Positions 1 through 5,303 of a stretch of DNA of 5,557 bases are shown piece after piece. The stretch is from positions 1 to 5,557 of the forward strand of contig CALLZZ010000237.1 in the NCBI GenBank assembly GCA_937858235.1. The letters are read 5' to 3'. This stretch comes from an uncultured Clostridia bacterium. Its GTDB lineage: Bacteria > Bacillota > Clostridia > Oscillospirales > Oscillospiraceae. The position numbers were made by a program, and so were the translations under genes. The notes below the pieces were generated by a model. That model was not told the origin of the DNA. It searched no databases and was given only the letters and a program-made list of their open reading frames with translations. Numbering within the stretch: position 1 is the first letter of the stretch; each line of letters opens with the position of its first letter.

Positions 1-516
1 CAGATTCCCGGTGGGTTCATCCGCAAGGATAATGGCAGGCTTAGTTGCCAATGCTCTTGCAATTGCCACACGCTGCTGCTGACCGCCGGAGAGGTTGTTC
101 GGCAAGTTGTTCAGCTTCTCTGTCAGCCCCAGCATCTTTACAATTTTATCGACGAAGGTTTTGTCCGGCTTCTCGCCGTCCAGCTCAATGGGCAGAACGA
201 TATTTTCGTAAACATTTAGAATTGGTACAAGGTTGTAGTTCTGAAAGATAAAACCGATATTCCTGCGCCGAAAAATTGTGAGCTGATCATCATTCATTTT
301 GGACAGTTCTTTCCCATCCACTTCCACGCTGCCGGAGGTAGGGGTGTCCAGCCCTCCGAGCATGTGCAGCAAAGTAGACTTACCGCTGCCGGAGGTACCG
401 ACAATGGCCACAAACTCTCCCGGCTCCACGTTCAAGGCAACACCGTCCAGAGCTTTCACAAGATTTGATCTGGTTCCATATTGCTTTTTTAATTCGTTTG
501 TCTTTAATATACTCAT
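1..516 (-). CDS. ABC transporter ATP-binding protein, MacB/BceA type (C-terminus cut by window edge)
   Basis: This is the ATPase subunit of an ABC exporter that would sit on the cytoplasmic face of the membrane with an FtsX-like permease, probably encoded just beyond the left edge. The frame gives 172 residues and is still open at base 1. Visible motifs are Walker A GTSGSGKST (40-48), Q-loop Gln92, signature LSGGQ (142-146), and Walker B ending ADEPTGNL (165-172) with Asp166/Glu167. The D-loop and switch His are missing only because the window ends. The sequence resembles the MacB/LolD/BceA family, whose members export or detach peptides and lipids. Two ATG codons are adjacent (519 and 516). 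The second is 7 nt from AGGAGG (524-529) and is preferred. The two-component genes upstream on the same strand suggest a Bce-like antimicrobial-peptide resistance or sensing module. That role is inference; the ATPase assignment is firm. Confidence 0.95.
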   Translation of the reverse strand, partial: MSILKTNELKKQYGTRSNLVKALDGVALNVEPGEFVAIVGTSGSGKSTLLHMLGGLDTPTSGSVEVDGKELSKMNDDQLTIFRRRNIGFIFQNYNLVPILNVYENIVLPIELDGEKPDKTFVDKIVKMLGLTEKLNNLPNNLSGGQQQRVAIARALATKPAIILADEPTGNL

Positions 517-549
517 CATAAATCCTCCTGTTTTCATTTTATCTTCTTC

Positions 550-583
550 ATTGTACAGAACAAATGTCTCCGAAAAGTCTCAA
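550..583 (-). promoter_or_regulatory. Candidate activator-dependent promoter of the ABC transporter gene
   Basis: On the minus strand a TACAAT -10 box (555 down to 550) lies about 34 nt upstream of the transporter ATG, but the hexamer 17 nt upstream of it (ACTTTT, 578-573) is a poor -35. Two direct copies of GAGAC (581-577 and 570-566) sit exactly 11 bp apart across that -35 position. OmpR-family regulators commonly bind tandem half-sites about one helical turn apart and activate promoters with weak -35 boxes. Control by the response regulator encoded upstream is therefore plausible, but it is inferred. Confidence 0.45.
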
Positions 584-618
584 TCACAAAATCAATTGTC
601 ACAGTTTTGAGACATTTC
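562..618. repeat. Nested inverted repeats upstream of the ABC transporter gene
   Basis: A perfect 9-bp inverted repeat, AAATGTCTC (562-570) and GAGACATTT (610-618), is separated by 39 bp. A second arm, GTCTCAA (577-583), is the exact complement of TTGAGAC (607-613). The shared core GTCTC/GAGAC thus occurs three times, twice directly and once inverted. This could be a cluster of regulator half-sites or could fold in RNA; no function is shown. Confidence 0.5.
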
Positions 619-629
619 ATTCAACATAG

Positions 630-654
630 AAAAAAGACAGCTCTCAGAGCTGCC
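630..654 (-). terminator. Intrinsic terminator overlapping the kinase stop codon
   Basis: In the minus-strand transcript, GGCAGCUC (654-647) pairs with GAGCUGUC (643-636) to give an 8-bp stem with one G-U pair. The 3-nt loop is UGA and six U follow (635-630). The UGA loop (646-644) is the stop codon of the histidine kinase, so the 5' arm is coding sequence. The terminator separates the regulator/kinase transcript from the transporter gene, which appears to have its own promoter. Confidence 0.8.
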
Positions 655-1681
655 TTTCGTTTGGGAGGAACACCGAGAAGGTGGAGCCTTGGCCTATTTC
701 AGATTTCACCTGAATGTAGCCGCCCTGCTTGGAGATGATTTCACGGCACAGGTAAAGACCAACGCCAACACCACTGATATCATGCACTTCATCCTCCCGA
801 TAGAAGCGTCCGAATATCTGTGCGTAGTGGTGTTCCGGGATGCCCCTGCCTGTGTCGGAAATATCAATTTTAGTTGCCATTTCCCAATGCTCCACCATCA
901 CGGATATTTTGCCGCCTGACGGTGTGTATTTTACCGCATTGTCCAGAATGTTGAACAAGGCTTCCGCAGTCCACTTTTTATCGTGGGGTACGACAATAGA
1001 AGGGTCACAGTCTACGATTACTTCAATCTTTTTCTGCTCTGCCATCCGTTCAATTCCAGAGAGTGCAAGCCCTACCGTATCGTAAATCGGTGTGGGAGAA
1101 ACGGAAAGAGTGATAACGCCGGTTTCCAGCCGGGACATCTTTACCATCGCTTGCATCAAAAAATCCAGTTTGTCAATCTGCGATTCCATCAGTTCATGAA
1201 ACTCCCTTGCTTTCTCCGGCGTAAGCTGCCGCTCCAGCAAAGTGGAGTTATACATTTTCAGATTTGTCACCGGTGTTTTCACTTGATGGGAGATGTCGGA
1301 GATCATTTCCTGAATCGCCTGTTTTTCCTCCTGCACCTGCCTTTTTCCGTTCTGCATGATTTCATACAGGCGCTGGAGCTTATAGTTGAATTTTCCGGTC
1401 AGCGTTTCCGATTCCAAATCAAAGGTTACATCTTCTTTTCCGGCTACAATATCATCGATACAAGCGTTCAGAGAATCCGAAAAGGCTGTCAGCTTGCCTT
1501 TAATCAAGACAATCAAAAGTATGCCAAGAAGCAGAACCAGCAGAGAGAAGATGATAGCCGTTCCCCGAATTACCCGGTTTTCAGTGTTGTAAAACAGAAT
1601 GAAATAGAATACAGCTGTACAAATAATAAAAGCAGCGCCAATGCCGATATAGATTCCGTTTGTCGATAGATTCTTTTTCAT
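644..1681 (-). CDS. Sensor histidine kinase, BceS-like short-loop type
   Basis: This is a membrane histidine kinase of 345 aa, the sensing partner of the adjacent response regulator. Two hydrophobic helices (about 9-31 and 40-60) are joined by only about 8 residues, leaving no real extracellular sensor domain; this is the architecture of intramembrane-sensing kinases such as BceS. A linker leads to a DHp domain with the H-box SHQVKTP (131-137, phospho-acceptor His132). The HATPase domain has the N-box NILDNAVKY (244-252), DTGRG (276-280), the F-box around FGRFYR (290-295) and GVGVGLY (304-310). All catalytic motifs are intact and the length is normal. The ATG shares ATGA with the stop of the response regulator gene, indicating translational coupling. 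Kinases of this type often depend on their cognate ABC transporter to sense peptide antibiotics; here that is inferred from the neighbouring ATPase gene. The stop codon lies in a terminator loop. Confidence 0.95.
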   Translation of the reverse strand: MKKNLSTNGIYIGIGAAFIICTAVFYFILFYNTENRVIRGTAIIFSLLVLLLGILLIVLIKGKLTAFSDSLNACIDDIVAGKEDVTFDLESETLTGKFNYKLQRLYEIMQNGKRQVQEEKQAIQEMISDISHQVKTPVTNLKMYNSTLLERQLTPEKAREFHELMESQIDKLDFLMQAMVKMSRLETGVITLSVSPTPIYDTVGLALSGIERMAEQKKIEVIVDCDPSIVVPHDKKWTAEALFNILDNAVKYTPSGGKISVMVEHWEMATKIDISDTGRGIPEHHYAQIFGRFYREDEVHDISGVGVGLYLCREIISKQGGYIQVKSEIGQGSTFSVFLPNERQL

Positions 1682-2358
1682 TCCTTATCACCAGCCCATA
1701 GATAGCCCATTCCATAAACAGTTTTGATGTATTTTCTGTCCCCAGTTTCTATCTTGTTTCTTAAACGATTGATGTTGACAGTCAAAGCGTGTTCATCCAC
1801 AAAGTTTGCATCCACATCGTACAGCTTTTCGAGCAGTACCTGCCGGGTGAGCAGTACATTCGGATTGCTCGTAAAGATTTTCAGAATTTTATACTCCGTG
1901 GGCGTGAAAACGACCGGCGCATCCTTGATTGTTGCTGTCAGTTTATCGAAGTCTATCAGGAGGTCGCCGCATAGATAAAGTTTTTGACTTGCCGGTTCTC
2001 CCGACCGCTTCAAAACAGCGGCCACTTTTTTTCTGAAAATATTGATGTTGAACGGCTTTGTGATGTAATCATCCGCACCTAAATCAAAGCCTTTCATCAC
2101 GTCAGCTTCCAGATCACGGGCGGTCAGAAATATTACCGGGATATTCCGTGCAGCCCTGATTTTTTTACATAGCTCAAAGCCGTCGCTGTCCGGCAGATTC
2201 ACATCCAGAATCATCAGGTCAAAGGTTTCATTCTTTAGCTTTTCAAGAGCATTTGCTGCATCATGGGCGGGAACCGCTTTATATGCATCCAGTTCGAGGT
2301 TATAGCACAAACCGGAGTTTAGCATCACATCATCTTCCACCACAAGAATTTGTTTCAT
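1678..2358 (-). CDS. OmpR/PhoB-family response regulator
   Basis: This is a cytoplasmic DNA-binding response regulator of 226 aa, full length for the family. The receiver domain (about 1-117) has the acidic pair Asp9/Asp10, phospho-acceptor Asp52 in LDVNLPDSDG, the switch Thr79, and Lys101 in TKPF. The C-terminal winged-helix domain (about 130-223) has the typical FTPTEYKIL segment (151-159), a recognition helix around DEHALTVNINRLRNKIE (188-204), and a wing ending in TVYGMGYLW (213-221). The start is supported by AGGAG (2370-2366) 7 nt upstream of the ATG. That SD lies inside the last codons of the 61-aa helix-turn-helix gene, whose stop is 4 nt before the start. The kinase gene overlaps the end by 4 nt. 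It most resembles regulators of Bce-type modules, so the transporter promoter at about 550-583 is the best candidate target (inference). Confidence 0.95.
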   Translation of the reverse strand: MKQILVVEDDVMLNSGLCYNLELDAYKAVPAHDAANALEKLKNETFDLMILDVNLPDSDGFELCKKIRAARNIPVIFLTARDLEADVMKGFDLGADDYITKPFNINIFRKKVAAVLKRSGEPASQKLYLCGDLLIDFDKLTATIKDAPVVFTPTEYKILKIFTSNPNVLLTRQVLLEKLYDVDANFVDEHALTVNINRLRNKIETGDRKYIKTVYGMGYLWAGDKE

Positions 2359-2362
2359 TGTA

Positions 2363-2548
2363 TCACTCCTTTTTTCTGTTTTCTTTCAGCCTGCCGTCTG
2401 CAGGCTTTGGTGCATCCTTGGGAATTGCCCATGCACGACCGAAGCGAACCGCTCCGTCAATTCTATTTTCTTCGCAGAGCTTTTGTATTCTCCGCTTGGA
2501 GATTTCCCATTCGTCAGAAGCCTGCTGCACAGATATATAATCAAGCAT
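2363..2548 (-). CDS. Small excisionase/MerR-like helix-turn-helix protein
   Basis: This is a 61-aa protein predicted to bind DNA. Residues 5-17 (ISVQQASDEWEIS) and 18-30 (KRRIQKLCEENRI) form a helix-turn-helix, followed by a short wing (VRFGRAWAIP, 34-43) and a charged tail rich in Lys, Arg and Glu. This layout is that of the HTH_17/excisionase-like family of small proteins common on Firmicutes mobile elements. The ATG has GGAGG (2560-2556) 7 nt upstream. The stop is 4 nt before the response regulator ATG, and the end of this gene carries that gene's ribosome binding site, so the two are almost certainly co-transcribed and translationally linked. It could regulate the cassette's own promoter or act as an accessory DNA-architecture protein. 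No integrase is visible here, so a recombination-directionality role is not supported by context. Confidence 0.85.
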   Translation of the reverse strand: MLDYISVQQASDEWEISKRRIQKLCEENRIDGAVRFGRAWAIPKDAPKPADGRLKENRKKE

Positions 2549-2568
2549 TTGTATTCCTCCACCATGTA

Positions 2569-2609
2569 TGTTGATTATAGTATATACGCAAAAGCGAATA
2601 AAATCAACA
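2569..2609. promoter_or_regulatory. Candidate operator: perfect 8-bp inverted repeat around the cassette promoter
   Basis: TGTTGATT (2569-2576) and AATCAACA (2602-2609) are exact reverse complements with centres 33 bp apart, about three helical turns. One arm contains the -35 of the minus-strand promoter and the other lies just past its -10, near the expected transcription start. A smaller palindrome, CGCAAAAGCG (2587-2596), lies between them. The layout suits repression by a dimeric helix-turn-helix protein, with the divergent XRE protein or the 61-aa protein as candidates. Confidence 0.5.
2579..2607 (-). promoter_or_regulatory. Sigma-A-type promoter for the HTH/response regulator/kinase operon
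   Basis: On the minus strand, TTGATT (2607-2602, 4/6 to the -35 consensus) is followed after 17 nt by TATACT (2584-2579, 5/6 to the -10). An overlapping TATAAT (2579-2574) is a perfect hexamer but has a 22-nt spacer from the same -35. Transcription would start near 2572, about 24 nt upstream of the 61-aa gene. This is the best promoter match found in the window. Confidence 0.6.
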
Positions 2610-2658
2610 GTTCGTTTTATGCAAATATGTTCGTGGCAACAGTCATTGTTGGTTCGTT
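2610..2658 (+). repeat. Three direct GTTCGT repeats in the divergent intergenic region
   Basis: GTTCGTT (2610-2616), GTTCGTG (2629-2635) and GTTCGTT (2652-2658) lie between the cassette promoter and the XRE gene, with starts 19 and 23 bp apart. The third overlaps the only candidate promoter I can propose for the XRE gene (TTGGTT at 2649-2654, CATACT at 2673-2678), which is weak. They could be half-sites for the XRE repressor, but 6-bp repeats in AT-rich DNA may also occur by chance. Confidence 0.3.
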
Positions 2659-2690
2659 CTCAATCCTATGTCCATACTGTAAAATGGGTT

Positions 2691-2699
2691 AGGAGGTGA
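2691..2699 (+). promoter_or_regulatory. Ribosome binding site that fixes the GTG start of the XRE gene
   Basis: AGGAGGTGA is a near-perfect complement of the 16S anti-SD and lies 7 nt before GTG at 2707. The ATG at 2711 is out of frame, so the GTG is the start. Confidence 0.85.
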
Positions 2700-2706
2700 A
2701 CTGACA

Positions 2707-3030
2707 GTGGATGAATTACTGAACTCATTTGGCCAGACCATAAAAGATGCCCGAATTGCCGCAGGCATGACGCAGGATGCGCTTGCGGAACAGACCGGAG
2801 TCACACCAAGATATATAATGGCCATTGAAAATGAAAACAAACACCCAAGAATGCCGGTGCTGCTTAAGATCATCCGCACCTTGAAAATATCAGCCGATAC
2901 AATCTTTTATCCGGAAATTCAACATACAGACAGAGAAAAAGAACAGCTTTTGCACATGATCCAGCTGTGCGATGAAAAGGAAATCAAAATAGCTGCCGCA
3001 ACCGTCAAGGCTTTATTGGATGCCAGATAA
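2707..3030 (+). CDS. XRE/Cro-family transcriptional regulator
   Basis: This is a cytoplasmic DNA-binding protein of 107 aa. The XRE domain spans about residues 7-66: MTQDALAEQTG (21-31) is the second helix and TPRYIMAIENEN (33-44) the recognition helix, with the family's conserved turn pattern, followed by two further helices to about residue 67 (FYPE). The remaining 40 residues are charged and helical, perhaps a dimerisation segment. Translation starts at GTG, set by the strong SD at 2691-2699. It is transcribed divergently from the helix-turn-helix/response regulator/kinase operon and shares a 158-bp regulatory region with it, the usual layout for an autoregulated repressor that also controls its neighbour. 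An intrinsic terminator follows. Whether it controls only the cargo cassette or also transfer of the element cannot be told here. Confidence 0.92.
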   Translation: MDELLNSFGQTIKDARIAAGMTQDALAEQTGVTPRYIMAIENENKHPRMPVLLKIIRTLKISADTIFYPEIQHTDREKEQLLHMIQLCDEKEIKIAAATVKALLDAR

Positions 3031-3034
3031 GCAG

Positions 3035-3069
3035 AATCCATCTTCTATATTTGAGGATGGATTTTCTTC
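3035..3069 (+). terminator. Likely intrinsic terminator of the XRE gene
   Basis: AATCCATCTTC (3035-3045) pairs with GAGGATGGATT (3053-3063) to give an 11-bp stem with one G-U pair and a 7-nt loop. It begins 4 nt after the TAA stop. The tail (TTCTTC after the two T of the stem) is U-rich but interrupted. The opposite strand has no U-tract, so it looks one-directional. Confidence 0.6.
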
Positions 3070-3147
3070 ATGTCAAAGAGATAGATTGTTCTTTCTCTGT
3101 GTTTAAGAAATCCTTAGAGTGACAAGTTCACTGCATAGGCCATGATG

Positions 3148-3204
3148 ACACATACCATATGCCGCCGACAGGACACCCTGCTCCCTTGGCAGCAGGGTAT
3201 GTGT
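3148..3204. repeat. Structured inverted-repeat element downstream of the transfer-side HTH gene
   Basis: There is an inner hairpin, ACCCTGCT (3175-3182) with AGCAGGGT (3191-3198) and an 8-nt loop, and an outer perfect 9-bp repeat, ACACATACC (3148-3156) with GGTATGTGT (3196-3204). They share bases 3196-3198, so the full stems compete, although 6 bp of the outer stem can coexist with the inner hairpin. It begins 3 nt past the stop of the 84-aa gene. No U-tract follows on the minus strand; the plus-strand flank is only loosely T-rich. It could be an RNA stabiliser, a U-independent terminator or a regulatory RNA. The rest of 3070-3147 shows nothing I can name. Confidence 0.55.
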
Positions 3205-3207
3205 TTG

Positions 3208-3462
3208 TTATTTCACCGTAAACAGCAGGCTGCTCTTGCCGCCGTTTTCCCGCCAGCGCTGTTCCTTTTGAAGATGGCCTGTTTTTTCAAGGTCAGCGAT
3301 GGCTCTCTGCACCGTGCGGCGGGAGAGCTTTAAGTCTTTGGCGATGGTACCGATGGCAGGATAACAGGTTCCGTCCTTGTTCGCCCGGTCTTTCAGATAT
3401 CGGTACACCACCACGGCACGGTGTGGGACATTTTCAGCATAGAGAGACGAAAGGTAGCTCAA
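3208..3462 (-). CDS. Helix-turn-helix (HTH_36-like) protein of the transfer operon
   Basis: This is an 84-aa winged-helix protein predicted to bind DNA. After an N-terminal segment (MSYLSSLYAENVPHRA, 1-16) come a helix with VVVYRYLKDRA (17-27), TIAKDLKLS (39-47), the recognition helix RRTVQRAIADLEKTG (48-62), and a wing (63-83) with the motif RWRENGGKSS (69-78). Similar small proteins are often found beside virD4 in clostridial conjugative elements (family knowledge, recalled). The start is TTG at 3462: it is 7 nt from the SD, the preceding in-frame codon is a TGA stop, and nearby GTG codons are out of frame. The virD4 stop lies 13 nt upstream, so the two genes are co-transcribed. A role in regulating transfer genes or in DNA processing is possible but not shown. 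Confidence 0.88.
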   Translation of the reverse strand: MSYLSSLYAENVPHRAVVVYRYLKDRANKDGTCYPAIGTIAKDLKLSRRTVQRAIADLEKTGHLQKEQRWRENGGKSSLLFTVK

Positions 3463-3469
3463 TCACGAA

Positions 3470-3477
3470 CACCTCCT
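3470..3477 (-). promoter_or_regulatory. Ribosome binding site overlapping the virD4 stop, deciding a TTG start
   Basis: AGGAGGTG on the minus strand (3477-3470) begins within the TAG stop of virD4 (3478-3476) and ends 7 nt before the TTG at 3462. Ribosomes ending on virD4 would cover this site, which suggests coupled translation. Confidence 0.8.
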
Positions 3478-5278
3478 AATCGGTACGCAGAGGCATGGCA
3501 AGAGACTCCGGCTCATGTTCCTGCACCGGTGTGTGCAGCGTACCTCCGCTGCGATCATCACCGGGAGGCTCCGGGAATTCGGCAAAGTCCTCCTCGTCAT
3601 AGGCACAGCCCCGCTGGAGGATTTCCTGCTCCAGCTCAAAGTGGTCAGCGTAGTGAACCTTTCGGGCGGCACGTTCCTCCACTTCAAAGGATTTTCCAAA
3701 CCGGATGCCCCATTTGAGAAACAGCGGCAGCTTGGTGCGCATAGGGCAGCAGCCGGTCTTGGCCAGAATAAAAATTCCCTTGGGTAGCGTTTTTAGCTCA
3801 TCTGGTGTCATCAGCGGGCGCTGGATCATCTGCAGGCTCTGGCTGGGATCGTTCTTTCCTCTGCTGATGGAACCGGACATAACAGTTTTGTTTCCCAGCG
3901 CCTTTGAGAGAATATCTGCGCTTTCGGAGTTAGGAGCAAAGCCTCCGAACAGAACATCCTGACAGTTATCAATGATGATGGCGGAACCCTCCTTGCCGTA
4001 GTTTTTCTCAAGCTGGGCAAATGACTGGATAATGGGTACCATGCTGATGCGGCGTGAACGGCCTGCGGAGAACATCATCTCCATCGACTGAATTTTCGGA
4101 ATGGTTCCAATCTCATCGGCAAAGATCATCACCCGGTTGGGGAGCTTGCCTCCATATTCATCAGCCACCGTCAGCATCTCCCGGTAGAGCTGCTGGAGGA
4201 ACAGGCTAACCATAAAGTATTTCGTGTTATCTTCCTCTGGCAGTACGATGAAGATAGCACACTTTTCTTTGCAGAAGGTTTCAGTATCCAGTGAGCTGTC
4301 AAAGCACAGAATCTGCTCCATCTCGGAATCCAGAAAGGCATTGAGGCGTGACATAGCGGTGGACAGCACTGAGGCCATCGCTTGATCGGCGGTATTGAGG
4401 GCGGCTCCCGCAAACCACCTTGCCTTATGGTCGGAGGGCAGCTTATCCATCAGCAGCTGGAACTGACTTTTATTCTTCACCGGCGAGGGAGCCAGCAAAT
4501 CCTGTATCATTTTGAACACCGATATGATGTGCCGCTTTTCCGGAGGGCAGTATTCCGCAATCAGCAAAATCACCGAGGTAAGCAAGCCCTCAGCAGCATC
4601 GTAGAAGAAGGCATTTTGACCATAGCTTGCAGAATCCTCACCGCTGCTGGTGATAATGGTCTTGGCGGTGATCTTGGCATACTTCTCGGCCTTGGCTTTC
4701 AGGGAGAGGTTCTCTGGATTTTTCAGATAGGCATCCATATAGCGGTTCACCAGCTGCAGGATGTTATCGCCGTCTGAGCGGGTGGGGTTACGCAAATCCA
4801 GCACCGATATTTTGTAGCCGTAGTAATCCTTTGCGATGCCAGCGTAGTTTCGGAACAGGTCGCCCTTGGTATCGGTGCAGAGGAAGCTCATGCCGGAGGC
4901 ACAGGCGTATTCAATATTAGGGTAGAGAAAGTTGGCGGTTTTACCGACACCGGCAGCGCCGATCATGAGGCAGTGAATGTCGCCGTCATCAATAAGGGCG
5001 GTAGTTGAACCAGCTTTCTGCTTGCAGCCTACCACAAGCCCTTGCAAGGCGGGGAGATTCTGCCCACGCCGCCATTTCTCCGGCTCATAGGGTACATGAG
5101 TGTATGTCCGCTTGATTTCGGTTTCTGTGGCGAAACGAGCGGTACCGTGCTGACCGTCACCAACCGTTTTGGATTTGATGCCGCTAAGGGTGTAATAATG
5201 CGCTAAAAGAGAAAGACCGCCGATGACGAAAAACATCACGGCGGCCACAGCTATGAGGATAAATACTTGGGATGGCAT
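3476..5278 (-). CDS. virD4: Type IV coupling protein (VirD4/TraG/TcpA family)
   Basis: This is the ATPase that recruits the relaxase-DNA complex to the type IV secretion channel during conjugation; it is membrane-anchored with a cytoplasmic motor. The length of 600 aa is normal for ICE versions. A strongly hydrophobic N-terminus (about 4-29) provides the anchor. The motor has Walker A GAAGVGKT (107-114), the conserved DTKGDLF (136-142), Walker B MIFADEIG (384-391, Asp388/Glu389) and the VPIIQSFAQL motif (414-423). The last 40 or so residues are acidic and proline-rich and probably disordered, perhaps a partner-binding tail. I chose the ATG at 5278 because AGGAG (5290-5286) lies 7 nt upstream and the hydrophobic anchor begins directly after it. 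A longer frame from 5371 adds 31 residues that overlap the upstream gene and lack support. Its presence marks the window as part of a conjugative element. Confidence 0.96.
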   Translation of the reverse strand: MPSQVFILIAVAAVMFFVIGGLSLLAHYYTLSGIKSKTVGDGQHGTARFATETEIKRTYTHVPYEPEKWRRGQNLPALQGLVVGCKQKAGSTTALIDDGDIHCLMIGAAGVGKTANFLYPNIEYACASGMSFLCTDTKGDLFRNYAGIAKDYYGYKISVLDLRNPTRSDGDNILQLVNRYMDAYLKNPENLSLKAKAEKYAKITAKTIITSSGEDSASYGQNAFFYDAAEGLLTSVILLIAEYCPPEKRHIISVFKMIQDLLAPSPVKNKSQFQLLMDKLPSDHKARWFAGAALNTADQAMASVLSTAMSRLNAFLDSEMEQILCFDSSLDTETFCKEKCAIFIVLPEEDNTKYFMVSLFLQQLYREMLTVADEYGGKLPNRVMIFADEIGTIPKIQSMEMMFSAGRSRRISMVPIIQSFAQLEKNYGKEGSAIIIDNCQDVLFGGFAPNSESADILSKALGNKTVMSGSISRGKNDPSQSLQMIQRPLMTPDELKTLPKGIFILAKTGCCPMRTKLPLFLKWGIRFGKSFEVEERAARKVHYADHFELEQEILQRGCAYDEEDFAEFPEPPGDDRSGGTLHTPVQEHEPESLAMPLRTD

Positions 5279-5285
5279 AGAGGGA

Positions 5286-5290
5286 CTCCT
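5286..5290 (-). promoter_or_regulatory. Ribosome binding site that decides the virD4 start
   Basis: AGGAG (within AAAGGAG) on the minus strand lies 7 nt before the ATG at 5278 and 14 nt past the upstream gene's stop codon. It favours the 600-aa form over the longer frame from 5371. Confidence 0.8.
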
Positions 5291-5303
5291 TTCTATAAGC
5301 GGC

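Noticed and set aside
299..610. A 103-aa plus-strand open frame opposite the ATPase gene start
   Set aside because: It runs antisense through the Walker A region and then through the promoter/terminator interval, with no domain; it is a shadow.
983..1669. A 228-aa plus-strand open frame
   Set aside because: It lies opposite the histidine kinase, whose motifs are complete. The translation is His/Phe/Arg-rich with no recognisable domain, as expected for an antisense shadow.
2643..2879. A 78-aa minus-strand open frame across the XRE gene start
   Set aside because: It is opposite a clear XRE domain with a near-perfect SD. Its sequence is Ser-rich and featureless.
3119..3131. GTGA-N5-TCAC palindrome
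   Set aside because: Only 4-bp arms, with no promoter or gene start nearby; expected by chance.
4382..4777. A 131-aa plus-strand open frame inside virD4
   Set aside because: It is antisense to the well-supported coupling protein and shows no motif.
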